From positions 1 through 64,000 of the forward strand of contig JAZLDH010000009.1 of NCBI GenBank assembly GCA_045614605.1: DNA of 64,000 nucleotides. The letters are read 5' to 3'. Of this stretch, positions 25,978 through 33,917 are shown piece after piece. The position numbers and the translations under genes were made by a program. The DNA is from Onthomorpha sp937906975 (GTDB taxonomy: Bacteria > Bacteroidota > Bacteroidia > Bacteroidales > P3). The number at the start of each line of letters is the position of its first letter. Position 1 is the first letter of the stretch. The notes beneath the pieces are model-generated. The model worked only from the letters and a program-made list of their open reading frames with translations. It did no database searches and was not told the DNA's origin.

Positions 25978-26019
25978 AAAAGAAGAAGTTGAAAATTTTA
26001 ACATTTTTTAATTAAAATT

Positions 26020-26055
26020 AAAGCCCGAAGTTATTTTATTACTTCGGGCTTTTGT
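26020..26055 (+). terminator. Terminator of the second BspA-like gene
   Basis: The 12-bp arms AAAGCCCGAAGT (26020-26031) and ACTTCGGGCTTT (26041-26052) are followed by T-rich sequence. Confidence 0.9.
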
Positions 26056-26069
26056 TTTAGTGTTTTTTT

Positions 26070-26271
26070 CTTTGCTTTTTCAAAATTTTTCTTAGCTTTT
26101 TCAAAATTTTTCTTAGCTTTTTTAAATTTTTTCTTAGGATTTTTTTTCAAATACTTTGTTTCAGATTTTTATCCTCCGTTAGTAAAGTTTTATCCTCGGA
26201 GGATAATTTGTTACCATCGGATGGTAATGCTCTTACCATCGGAGAGTAATAGTGTTACTATCGGAGCAAAA
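26070..26271. repeat. Ten-unit 21-22 bp phased array upstream of structured-RNA locus 1
   Basis: The units are centred at 26072, 26093, 26114, 26135, 26156, 26177, 26198, 26219, 26241 and 26263. The first five have CTTTG/CTTAG cores in T/A tracts. The last five change into dyads such as TTATCCTCGGAGGATAA (26190-26206) and TTACCATCGGATGGTAA (26211-26227), with spacers like TAATGCT and TAATAGT. The period matches two turns of B-DNA. The -33 box follows at 26298. Confidence 0.85.
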
Positions 26272-26297
26272 TTTTCTAAAACAAAGCAAGGACTTTT

Positions 26298-26328
26298 TTT
26301 GTCGTTATTAAAAAATGTTTTACCTTTG
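26298..26328 (+). promoter_or_regulatory. Canonical promoter of structured-RNA locus 1
   Basis: TTTG (26298-26301), a 19-nt spacer and TACCTTTG (26321-26328) form a full consensus match. Transcription would start near 26333 and read through the RNA into the lipoprotein gene. Confidence 0.85.
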
Positions 26329-26350
26329 TGTGCAGAAATTTAAAACGTAA

Positions 26351-26640
26351 AAAAGGAGGACAAAAAGGAGAAAAAGAATAAATACATTTAGACTGAGTAA
26401 ATTTTAATACGACATATAAAAGCGTTTTTGCTTATACTTAATTGTTTGAAACTTGGAACATTTCAAATTGTCTATTTAGAGTAAAGCAGTAAACGCTCAC
26501 GAGTAATATCGTGGGCTTTACTTATTCAATAGACAAGGTAGTTCCAAGACCTCAAACAATGATAAGAAAAAAGTCCCACGTTTTTTTATGCCTTGAAGTC
26601 AAGAAGGAAAATAAGTAATCGCCATTTGGGACTTGGGTAA
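26351..26640 (+). ncRNA. Conserved structured RNA (copy 1), 5' leader of a lipoprotein gene
   Basis: About 290 nt long, it closely matches 62081-62370. The helices are P1 26441-26449/26552-26560, P2 26452-26459/26541-26548, P3 26468-26476/26528-26536, P4 26480-26487/26515-26522, P5 26498-26502/26509-26513 and P6 26571-26578/26627-26634. AGCGTTT (26421-26427) can also pair with AAACGCT (26491-26497) as a pseudoknot. P1-P3 differ in sequence from copy 2 yet remain paired, while the joining loops (ATTTCAAA, GGTA, ACC) are kept. It begins with AGGAGG (26354-26359) that has no nearby start codon. I do not recognise the family. Confidence 0.85.
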
Positions 26641-26667
26641 AGAAACAAAAATATAAAAAATAAAGAA

Positions 26668-26931
26668 ATGAAAAAGATTAAATTTGTAGCAATGGTTTTA
26701 TTTTGCACACTAATACTAACATCTTGTGAAGAAAGTCCGATACATAAAAATACCGTAGATTGTGTATGTGAATATGAAGCATTTATATCACATTATCGTG
26801 GTTGGCAAACACGAAGTGAAATAATAGATGATGTTGAGGAAGGTACTTGCAGTAGATATGTTGGTAAAAAACCAAGTAACGCGTGGGAATATGAAGATTT
26901 TAGAAATTTCCATCGTTGTTATGAAAGATAA
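26668..26931 (+). CDS. Small cysteine-containing lipoprotein
   Basis: This is an 87-residue lipoprotein. The signal peptide ends in a lipobox LILTSC (Cys about 20), followed by acidic residues. The mature part of about 67 residues has four further cysteines (VDCVCEYE, GTCSR, HRCYER) and many aromatic residues. I recognise no family. It begins 28 nt after the conserved RNA, and a terminator homologous to that of the second RNA locus follows. Its small size, cysteines and modular context would suit a surface factor or an inhibitor, but that is a guess. Confidence 0.75.
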   Translation: MKKIKFVAMVLFCTLILTSCEESPIHKNTVDCVCEYEAFISHYRGWQTRSEIIDDVEEGTCSRYVGKKPSNAWEYEDFRNFHRCYER

Positions 26932-26983
26932 GATTATGAATAAAATTTATCAAAGATAACGATTGATTTTTTTATTTCAAAGA

Positions 26984-27032
26984 AAAACGCTCGTAAGTCT
27001 TAGTTTTATTTTGACAAACGAGCGTTTTGTTT
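26984..27032 (+). terminator. Terminator shared with the second RNA locus
   Basis: AAAACGCTCGT (26984-26994) pairs with ACGAGCGTTTT (27018-27028). The loop (AAGTCTTAGTTTTATTTTG) resembles the loop of the terminator at 63541-63587. CTTAG at 26999 and CTTTG at 27041 are 42 bp apart and stay in the 21-bp phase with CAAAG at 26978. Confidence 0.85.
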
Positions 27033-27071
27033 TTTGCTTTCTTTGAGTTAAAGTCTTAAATCTTCTTTCTT

Positions 27072-28247
27072 TTATTCTCCTTTTCCGTATCGTCTTGTGC
27101 CGTGGTAGAGTTCAAATTTGCAGAATCTACATTCAAGATTGGAATTATAGATTGGAATTTTTTTGCTTGGCTTTAAGCCTATTCGTTTCAAGGCTTCAAA
27201 GTCCGAAGAAATAACCCATGCTTCGTTTCCTTCGTGTTTTGATTTCAAGGCTGTACCTATTCTGTCATATAATGCGAAAATGTCTTCTACATCTATTCTT
27301 TCGCCGTATGGAGGGTTAGTAATAATTAGAGTTTTGCCTTGTGGTGGTTCTTGTTTCTCTATTTCGCAACGGAATAGTGTTATGTCCTTATGTAGTTTTG
27401 TTAGCTTTATGTTTTCGGTTGCTTGTGCTATTGCAGAGGCTGAAAGGTCTGAGCCCCAAATTTCGTATTCAAAATCACAAATTTGCTTATCGGCTTCTTC
27501 TTTTACCCTTTTCCATTCTGGCATTGAAAACTCGCTCCATTTCTTAAAGGCGAATTTTTTTCTGTAATACTGAGCTGGGATATTGTAAGCATACATACAA
27601 GCCTCAATCAAAAGAGTTCCGCTTCCGCACATAGGGTCCATAAAATTGCAATCACGTTTCCAACCGCTAAGTTGTATCAATCCTGCTGCTGTTACCTCAT
27701 TCAACGGAGCTTGTCCCATATTTGCTCTGTAATTTCTTTTGTGCAAAGAATCGCCTGACGAATCCAATGAAATAGTTACTTGATTTTCCCAAATATGTAG
27801 GTTAAGTTTTATTTCGTATTCATCTCTTGTAACAGTAGGTCTTTGATTAAACATTTTGCGGAATCTATCGCAAATAGCATCTTTTGTCTTTTGAGAAGCG
27901 TAAAGCGAGTGCGTAAAAATTTCGCTATTGACTGAGTTGTCAATAAAGATTTTCGCATCGGGATTCATATACTTTTCCCATTTTATTTTATAGACTTCGT
28001 TGTATAATTCACGCTCATTGTTTGCTACGAAGTTGGCAATAGGTTTTAAAATGCAGAGTGCTGTTCTTAAACAATAGTTTGCTTTGTATAAAAGAGTCAT
28101 ATCTCCCTCAAAACTCACTGCTCGGCGAAGGATTTCTATGTTTTTTGCTCCTAAGGCTTTTAATTCTTCTGCTAATACTTCTTCTAATCCAGCCATTGTT
28201 TTGGCTGTCATTTTGAAGTCTTTGCTATTTGTAATTGTTTTGTTCAT
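27072..28247 (-). CDS. THUMP-domain RNA guanine-N2 methyltransferase
   Basis: This 391-residue class I SAM-dependent methyltransferase is of the RlmL/YpsC type, modifying 23S rRNA. An N-terminal ferredoxin-like region and THUMP domain (about 20-165) precede the Rossmann methyltransferase. That part carries FMDPMCGSGTLLIEA (SAM loop, about 200) and ITNPPYGERI (catalytic NPPY, about 308). It lacks the C-terminal RlmK part of E. coli RlmL, as is normal outside gammaproteobacteria. It is the last gene of the minus-strand run from 32307, 8 bp after the thioesterase. Confidence 0.9.
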   Translation of the reverse strand: MNKTITNSKDFKMTAKTMAGLEEVLAEELKALGAKNIEILRRAVSFEGDMTLLYKANYCLRTALCILKPIANFVANNERELYNEVYKIKWEKYMNPDAKIFIDNSVNSEIFTHSLYASQKTKDAICDRFRKMFNQRPTVTRDEYEIKLNLHIWENQVTISLDSSGDSLHKRNYRANMGQAPLNEVTAAGLIQLSGWKRDCNFMDPMCGSGTLLIEACMYAYNIPAQYYRKKFAFKKWSEFSMPEWKRVKEEADKQICDFEYEIWGSDLSASAIAQATENIKLTKLHKDITLFRCEIEKQEPPQGKTLIITNPPYGERIDVEDIFALYDRIGTALKSKHEGNEAWVISSDFEALKRIGLKPSKKIPIYNSNLECRFCKFELYHGTRRYGKGE

Positions 28248-28254
28248 TGAGAAT

Positions 28255-28638
28255 TTATTTTAGGTTGTTTAAGAATTTTTCTTTGTCCACTACAACTCTT
28301 GTGTGTGAGGCTTGTCCAATCAAATCTTCGCCTTCGTAGGCTGAAATATTGAAAAATAATTTTTTTCCATCAACCTTTATCAGCTCGCTTTTGCAAACAA
28401 TTTCTTTTCCTAAGCCTGATGCTTTTATGTGTTTGGTATTGATTTCTACTCCTACCGTTACACAACCCTCAGGTAAGTGATTGCGTAAAGAATTGTTTGC
28501 TGTCTTTTCCATAAGTGCTATCATAGCAGGCGTTGCAAAGACTTCCACACTTCCAGAGCCTACAACAGTTGCTACATTGTTAGCATTAACGATTTCTCTC
28601 TCTTCATTACAAAGATTTAAAGGGATATTAAGTTCCAT
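28255..28638 (-). CDS. Hotdog-fold thioesterase (FlK-like)
   Basis: This 127-residue protein resembles the fluoroacetyl-CoA thioesterase-like hotdog family. Visible features are a Thr/Val-rich strand VATVVGSGSVEVFATPAMIALMEK with the helix entering at ATPAMI, then LPEGCVTVGVEINTKHIKAS, the dimer strand with the usual His, and ending QASHTRVVV. It probably hydrolyses a short acyl-CoA, or clears a toxic one; the substrate is unknown. It lies between hddC and the rRNA methyltransferase in a compact run. Confidence 0.8.
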   Translation of the reverse strand: MELNIPLNLCNEEREIVNANNVATVVGSGSVEVFATPAMIALMEKTANNSLRNHLPEGCVTVGVEINTKHIKASGLGKEIVCKSELIKVDGKKLFFNISAYEGEDLIGQASHTRVVVDKEKFLNNLK

Positions 28639-28649
28639 ATATTTTATAA

Positions 28650-29375
28650 TTATTTTATTTCTATTTCTTTTACTAATTCTATTTGTGCTTTTTGATAATC
28701 TTCTGGCACACCTATGTCAATAAAATAGCCATTTGTTACTATGCCTTTAAGATTTCCTTTCTCAACTTCTTTTTCCAAGAAATCCTTTTCAAAAGAAAAC
28801 TTCTCAGGAAGGTGTTTGTCTTTGAATATATCTTTATTTAAAACATATACTCCTGCGTTTATGAGTGCTTTTTCTTTGAATTGTTTTTCTTCAAAGGCTG
28901 TTATCACATCGTTTTCCAAAACAACAGAGCCATATCTTGAAACATTTCTCATTTCTTTCAAAACAAGCAATGATTCACTCTTTGAGTAAGGAATGTGTTT
29001 TTCTATTTCCTCTAACTCAACCTTTATGAAAGAGTCGCCATTCAACACAAGCACGTTTTCTCCCTCGGTCATTGTCATTGCTTTTGCTATTCCGCCACCT
29101 GTTCCTAATGGTTCGGTTTCCACGCTGTAAGAAATCACAAGTCCATTGAAAGAATTACCAAAGGTTTCTTGTATTATTTCATACATATAACCCACAGATA
29201 AAACAACTTTTTCAATACCTTGTGATTGCAAGTATTGTAACAATAAAGCAAGAAAAGGTTTTTCACCAATAGGTGCCATAGGTTTTGGTACGTTGCTTAC
29301 AACCGATTGTAGTCTTGTGCCTTTTCCGCCTGCCAAAACTATGGCTTCTTTTATTTTTTTAGTTAAATCTGCCAC
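28650..29375 (-). CDS. hddC: D-glycero-D-manno-heptose 1-phosphate guanylyltransferase
   Basis: This nucleotidyltransferase activates heptose 1-phosphate to GDP-heptose for surface glycan. The 241-residue protein has the pyrophosphorylase signature AIVLAGGKGTRLQSVV with VPKPMAPI (about 12-35) and GGGIAKAM plus NGDSFIKVEL carrying the metal-binding Asp (about 108). It overlaps hddA by 13 bp, and that pairing is the best support for the heptose assignment; sequence alone could also suggest a related sugar-1-phosphate nucleotidyltransferase. Confidence 0.85.
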   Translation of the reverse strand: MADLTKKIKEAIVLAGGKGTRLQSVVSNVPKPMAPIGEKPFLALLLQYLQSQGIEKVVLSVGYMYEIIQETFGNSFNGLVISYSVETEPLGTGGGIAKAMTMTEGENVLVLNGDSFIKVELEEIEKHIPYSKSESLLVLKEMRNVSRYGSVVLENDVITAFEEKQFKEKALINAGVYVLNKDIFKDKHLPEKFSFEKDFLEKEVEKGNLKGIVTNGYFIDIGVPEDYQKAQIELVKEIEIK

Positions 29376-30385
29376 GTTTCTAAACCTTGTTTTGTAAATT
29401 CAAATCGTCTGACTTTGCCACCAAAAGGCTCCAAAGCCTTAATCACGTTATACCTTTTTGATTCTGGCGCATAGAAGAAAATATATCCGCCTCCGCCAGC
29501 ACCAGATATCTTTCCGCCACTTGCTCCTGCGTTAAGAGCAGCGTTATATACCTGTTCAAACAAATCGGTGCTTATTCCCTTTGCCATTTGCTTTTTATAC
29601 TGCCAACCAAGGTTAAGAATATCTCCAATTTTGTCCAAATCGTTTTTCAAAAGTGATTCCTTCATCAAAATGGCTTGGTGCTTTAATTGTTGCATTGCTT
29701 CAATGGACTGAGTATTCTTTGCCATTACGTTTTTTTGTTGTTGTTCTATAATCTTGGCAGAGTCTCTTGAGGTGTCGGTGTAAAACAATATTATATTTCT
29801 TGAAAGCTCGTTGAGAATTTTGTCTTTGATACGTAAAGGATTTACGATAACCTTTCCTTCAGAGTAAAACTCCATGAAATTAAAACCACCAAAAGTTGCA
29901 GCATATTGGTCTTGTTTTCCTCCTGCAAGCTTCATATCTTCCCTTTCTATGCTGTATGCCAATGAGGCAATGTCGTATTCTGCAAGCGGAAGCTTTAACC
30001 ATTGCACAAAAGCACCTAAAACCGCTACCACTAAGGTAGAAGAAGTGCCTAAACCACTGCCTGCGGGTGCTTCTACAAAGGTATGAATGTCAAAAGAAAG
30101 TTTTCCAACATTGAAATCTTTGACAATTCTGTTGTAAACCGCTTTTAAAAGGTCTATTTCTCCGTTTATTGGAAGTTGCTCTACGCTATCGTATTCGTAT
30201 TTTAGGTTTTTGTCCTCTAAAAAGAAACGAATCTTTCCCTCATTGTGTGGAATAATATCACAATATGCGTATAGGCTAATTGTGGCGTTGAGAATGCAAC
30301 CGCCATATATGTCAGAAAAAGGAGAAACGTCCGTTCCGCCTCCTGCTAATCCTAATCTTAAAGGTGCTTTACTTCTTATTATCAT
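29363..30385 (-). CDS. hddA: D-glycero-alpha-D-manno-heptose 7-phosphate kinase
   Basis: This GHMP-family kinase has 340 residues. The N-terminal motif is APLRLGLAGGGTDVSPFSDIYGG, the ATP-binding glycine/serine loop is PAGSGLGTSSTLVVA (about 100-115), and the C-terminal motif is GASGGKISGAGGGGYIFF (about 290-308). With the adjacent hddC it makes GDP-D-glycero-alpha-D-manno-heptose, used in S-layer or capsule glycans. A phosphatase (gmhB) and isomerase (gmhA) are not in the window. It lies 3 bp after a glycosyltransferase gene. Confidence 0.9.
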   Translation of the reverse strand: MIIRSKAPLRLGLAGGGTDVSPFSDIYGGCILNATISLYAYCDIIPHNEGKIRFFLEDKNLKYEYDSVEQLPINGEIDLLKAVYNRIVKDFNVGKLSFDIHTFVEAPAGSGLGTSSTLVVAVLGAFVQWLKLPLAEYDIASLAYSIEREDMKLAGGKQDQYAATFGGFNFMEFYSEGKVIVNPLRIKDKILNELSRNIILFYTDTSRDSAKIIEQQQKNVMAKNTQSIEAMQQLKHQAILMKESLLKNDLDKIGDILNLGWQYKKQMAKGISTDLFEQVYNAALNAGASGGKISGAGGGGYIFFYAPESKRYNVIKALEPFGGKVRRFEFTKQGLETWQI

Positions 30386-30388
30386 TTC

Positions 30389-31516
30389 TTATCTAAGAAT
30401 TTTATTGTGTAATTCCCTAATGGACTTAGTCATGTTTGCCCATGAGAATTTTTTCTTTTCTTCTATTATACTTTCGCTAAAATCTGTTTTGTTTTTGCAA
30501 AACTCATACAAACTATCTGCAAGAGATTCTACATTAGGTTGGCAAACAAAACCGCTTTTTCCATGCTTTACTATTTCGGCAAGGCCTCCTACGTCTGTAA
30601 CAAGCATAGGTTTCTCAAAATGAAAGGCAATTTGTGTAACGCCACTTTGAGTTGCTGTTTTGTAAGGCAAGACTACCAAGTCGCAAGCACAGAAATAGTT
30701 TTTTACCTCTTCGTTTGCTATGAATTTATTGTGGATTGTTATGTTTTTTAGTCCAAGTTGAGAGATAATTTCATCGTATTTTGATTGCGATTCATAAAAT
30801 TCTCCCGCTACTGTAAGGTGTAAAGGATAGTCTTTTAAGCGCGTGTCTGATAAAGCTTTGATTAAAAAATCTAATCCTTTGTAATCTCTCACTAAGCCAA
30901 AAAATAAAATATTTATTTCTTTGGAATTTAATCCTAAGACTTCTTGTGCTTGTGCTTTTTCAATTTTTTCTCCAAAGTTATCAAACAATGGGTGGAAGCA
31001 AAGCGAGCGAGGAGTTGTTTTATTAAAGATAGCAATGTCGTCAAACACGCTTTTGCTCATTGCAATCCAAGCATCAACACAACCAACAAAGTATTTTGTT
31101 AGCCAAGAGTCAAAGAAACGTCTTTCGTGTGGAATGATATTATCGGCAATTGCGATTATCTTAGTTTTTTTATTGCTTTTGATTATGCGAGCCATTGTTC
31201 CAAAACAAGGAGACATAAAAGGCATCCAATATTTTATAATAACAATATCGGGGTTTTCTTTCTTTATTTTTCTGCCAAGGCTAATCCAATTAAAAGGATT
31301 AACAGAATTGACACAGCGTTCTATGGAAAAATTATTTGTGTTTTCGCTTGAAGAAAATTGTGTTTTGCCTGGGAAAAGTATTGAGGGATATTGCAAAGTG
31401 AAAGTTTTGATTTCTACTTCTTCTCCTTCGCTTTGAAATTGCGAGATCAGTCTTTCGTTAAACGAGGCTAAGCCTCCGCGGTATGGATATGCAGTCCCTA
31501 TTAGTGTTATTTTCAT
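30389..31516 (-). CDS. Glycosyltransferase family 4 type
   Basis: The protein has 375 residues and a GT-B fold. The N-terminal domain begins LIGTAYPYRGGLASFNERL, like an acceptor-binding GT4 domain. The C-terminal donor domain has INILFFGLVRDYKGLDFLIKAL (about 205-226) and VTDVGGLAEIVKHGKSGFV (about 320-340) with the E-x7-E-like nucleotide-sugar site. It is located directly upstream of hddA/hddC in the transcript, so it may use GDP-heptose or another surface sugar; the acceptor is unknown. Confidence 0.85.
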   Translation of the reverse strand: MKITLIGTAYPYRGGLASFNERLISQFQSEGEEVEIKTFTLQYPSILFPGKTQFSSSENTNNFSIERCVNSVNPFNWISLGRKIKKENPDIVIIKYWMPFMSPCFGTMARIIKSNKKTKIIAIADNIIPHERRFFDSWLTKYFVGCVDAWIAMSKSVFDDIAIFNKTTPRSLCFHPLFDNFGEKIEKAQAQEVLGLNSKEINILFFGLVRDYKGLDFLIKALSDTRLKDYPLHLTVAGEFYESQSKYDEIISQLGLKNITIHNKFIANEEVKNYFCACDLVVLPYKTATQSGVTQIAFHFEKPMLVTDVGGLAEIVKHGKSGFVCQPNVESLADSLYEFCKNKTDFSESIIEEKKKFSWANMTKSIRELHNKILR

Positions 31517-31518
31517 TC

Positions 31519-32307
31519 CTATTGTCTCTTTTTCGCTATGAAAATGTGATGCTCTATATTGATATTTTCTTTTTTCGCTATTGCAAATCTTTCCAACTCT
31601 TGCTCTGAAAGGGTTTCAACAAATTTGTTTTCTTCTACCTCAAATCCTGCCTTTTCTAAAAGAGTCGCATAATCTTTTCCAAATTCTCTTACATGGTCTT
31701 TTTGTCCAAAGTGTTTTTCTCTTTCTTCTGGACTTGTTATGCTTGCATCTTCGTATGTGGTTTCTCTGTTTGGATTGATAGGACTTAGCAACACTGCCCA
31801 ACCGTTTGGTTTTAGTACACGTTTTATTTCACTTAGTGCTTTTGGAAAGTCGTTTACGTGTTCAAGTATGTGATTTGCCATAAGAATATCAAAGCTGTTA
31901 TCTTCCAAAGGCATATTTTCTATGTTTAAGTGAATGTCTGCCCAAGGCGATTCTAAGTCTGCTGTTTTGTAATCAAGATTTGGCAATTTTTTAAACAAAG
32001 GAATAAAACACATCTCAGGTGCTATGTGTAAGAAAGAGCGTTTTTCTTCAAATAAATTGGTCTCTTTCTTAAAATAAAGCCACAAAAGGCGGTGTCTTTC
32101 TAAGGATAAGCAATTTGGACACAAGGCATTTTCTCTTGAAATAACGTATCCATAAGGTAAAAACTTGCGATAATGTTTCCCACACACAGGACACTCTTTT
32201 TTGTTGCCCAAATAAAATAACTTTGCAAAGATTTTAAATACTAAAACTAACTTTTGTAAGTATTTTCGTGGTACTTTTTGTAAAAAAAACTTGATAATCT
32301 TTTTCAT
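31519..32307 (-). CDS. Zinc-ribbon-containing SAM methyltransferase
   Basis: About 262 residues from Met at 32307; a longer start at 32328 overlaps the -7 box and is rejected. The N-terminal Cys pairs CPVCGKHYRKF and ALCPNCLSLERHR form a putative zinc ribbon (about 35-75). A Methyltransf_11-type domain follows, with ILMANHILEHVNDFPKALSEIKRVLKPNGW (about 130-160). The family occurs in surface polysaccharide clusters, and here it opens the transcript with the glycosyltransferase and heptose genes. The methyl acceptor is unknown. Confidence 0.8.
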   Translation of the reverse strand: MKKIIKFFLQKVPRKYLQKLVLVFKIFAKLFYLGNKKECPVCGKHYRKFLPYGYVISRENALCPNCLSLERHRLLWLYFKKETNLFEEKRSFLHIAPEMCFIPLFKKLPNLDYKTADLESPWADIHLNIENMPLEDNSFDILMANHILEHVNDFPKALSEIKRVLKPNGWAVLLSPINPNRETTYEDASITSPEEREKHFGQKDHVREFGKDYATLLEKAGFEVEENKFVETLSEQELERFAIAKKENINIEHHIFIAKKRQ

Positions 32308-32325
32308 TTCTTTGTTGCTTGTTTG

Positions 32326-32333
32326 CAAAAATA
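32326..32333 (-). promoter_or_regulatory. -7 box for the glycan gene run
   Basis: TATTTTTG on the minus strand lies 18 bp upstream of the methyltransferase start, in the small gap after the permease gene. Confidence 0.6.
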
Positions 32334-32341
32334 CTAAGATT

Positions 32342-33457
32342 TTAAAGATTTTCTGTTATTTTCTTTATGAATTTCCACTTTACGAAAAATTCTTTGGCAA
32401 TTATTCTAAATAATGTATAGACAGGAATTGCAAAAATCATACCTAAAATTCCTCCTACTTCGCCTGCCATTAGTATAACTAAGAAAATTTCCAATGGGTG
32501 TGCTTTTACGCTTTTGGAATAAATGAGAGGTTGAAGCACGAAGTCGTCTATTAACTTTACTATTGCGAAAACGCTAAGGAATTTAATGACAATAGGTAGT
32601 ATGTCAAGGGTTGGGTCGGCTCCAAGATAGCTTGTTAAACATACCATTAAGCCTACAACTCCTCCAATCAAAACTCCGATGTAAGGAAGTATGACCATAA
32701 CTCCACAAATTGTAGCAATCAAAATCACATTCTTTAAGCCCACTAAATAAAAGCCCAAAGATAAAATGGCAATCATTATCACAATTTCGGAAAATATGCC
32801 TAAAAAATATCTACTTATAAGAGAGCGTGAGGAAGATATGATTTTGTGAATTTCATCTAAGTATAAATCGGGTGTAACTGCGTTTATGAATTTATTTACA
32901 AGGTTATTGTCTTTTAGAAAGAAAAAGGTTATGAAAAGAACTATGAAAGTTCCCATAACGATATTGCTTGTTAGATTTATAGTTGCGTCAGCTATGTTGG
33001 TAATGTTAAGAGTGTTTAAAGTTTCTAAGATATATGAGGAAACAAGTGTTTCTAAATTTTTGTCAGGTGGTAGTAATTGATATTCAAATAGGAAATTTTC
33101 TATTTTGTTTATTGGCTCTGCGTAATAATCTGCGATTTTGTAAACGTCAAGATTTGCAAATTCCATTGCTTGGCTAATGAATAGGGGAACAATGATGTAA
33201 CCCAAGAGTGTGAAGATTGAAACAAGAGAAAGGAGTGTTAGAATGGTGGTTATTGTTCTTGAAAAATGGAATTTCCCTATGTGAAATTTATGAAGTAAGT
33301 TTTGAATAGGTGTTCCCATAAAGGCAAGAATCAAGGCTAAAAGAATGCAAACTACAAGAAAACGAAAATACCACATTAGGAAAATAACTAATGCTATTAT
33401 GGAAAGCGAAAATATCCATTTCGCAATGTATGGAAATTGAAATTTATCGTTATTCAT
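32342..33457 (-). CDS. AI-2E family transporter (PerM-like permease)
   Basis: This is a 371-residue polytopic protein. Two N-terminal helices (about 10-50), a helix near 65-90, a soluble middle region (about 100-160) and C-terminal helices (about 165-360) carry the family motifs FFLKD, LISRYFLGIFSE, ILPYIGVLIGG and HPLEIFLVILMAGEVGGILGMIFAIP. Members act as putative transporters or sodium/proton antiporters; the original autoinducer-2 export claim should not be assumed here. It follows queD by 15 bp. Confidence 0.88.
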   Translation of the reverse strand: MNNDKFQFPYIAKWIFSLSIIALVIFLMWYFRFLVVCILLALILAFMGTPIQNLLHKFHIGKFHFSRTITTILTLLSLVSIFTLLGYIIVPLFISQAMEFANLDVYKIADYYAEPINKIENFLFEYQLLPPDKNLETLVSSYILETLNTLNITNIADATINLTSNIVMGTFIVLFITFFFLKDNNLVNKFINAVTPDLYLDEIHKIISSSRSLISRYFLGIFSEIVIMIAILSLGFYLVGLKNVILIATICGVMVILPYIGVLIGGVVGLMVCLTSYLGADPTLDILPIVIKFLSVFAIVKLIDDFVLQPLIYSKSVKAHPLEIFLVILMAGEVGGILGMIFAIPVYTLFRIIAKEFFVKWKFIKKITENL

Positions 33458-33472
33458 GGTTTTGTATTTTAA

Positions 33473-33913
33473 TTATTCATTATCTTCTATCAACCATTCT
33501 GCAAAAGAAGTCTCTGTTTCGTAAAGCTTTATTTTAGCAAGTTTGATGCCTTCTGGTAAAACCTTGGTTATCCTGTCGTGAAATTCCATGATAAGGTTTT
33601 CACATGTTGGCTGGCAATCAAAGATTATCATTTTAGTATCGGTTTCTTTTAAAGCTTTTGCGAATTTGCTGTTTTTATCTAAAACAACGGCATGATCAAA
33701 ATCGTTTATGATGCTATTTTCCACAAGTTCTTTCACCTTTTTAAAGTCTAACACCATTCCTGAACTATTGTTTTGTGGATTTTTTACATATTCTCCTATT
33801 ACGGTAATGAATAATTTGTAAGAATGTCCGTGAAGATTTCTGCACAAACCTTGATATTGATCAAGTGCATGGGACATTTCAAATCTAAATTCCTTTGTTA
33901 ATCTGATTTTCAT
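33473..33913 (-). CDS. queD: 6-carboxy-5,6,7,8-tetrahydropterin synthase
   Basis: This is a 146-residue member of the QueD/PTPS family, which makes carboxytetrahydropterin in the queuosine precursor pathway. Zinc-binding histidines are visible in FEMSHAL and NLHGHSYKLF. The catalytic Cys precedes as LCRNLHGH, and the Glu/His pair lies in FDHAVVL and CQPTCENLIMEF. The -7 box at 33918-33925 lies only 4 nt from the start codon. Confidence 0.93.
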   Translation of the reverse strand: MKIRLTKEFRFEMSHALDQYQGLCRNLHGHSYKLFITVIGEYVKNPQNNSSGMVLDFKKVKELVENSIINDFDHAVVLDKNSKFAKALKETDTKMIIFDCQPTCENLIMEFHDRITKVLPEGIKLAKIKLYETETSFAEWLIEDNE

Positions 33914-33917
33914 TCGG

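Noticed and set aside
26351..26640. Retron, bridge RNA or omega RNA
   Set aside because: No reverse transcriptase, IS110-like recombinase or TnpB gene is near either copy; the RNA instead precedes exported proteins.
27163..27567. Plus-strand frame of 134 codons
   Set aside because: It is antisense to the conserved RNA methyltransferase and has no start signal.
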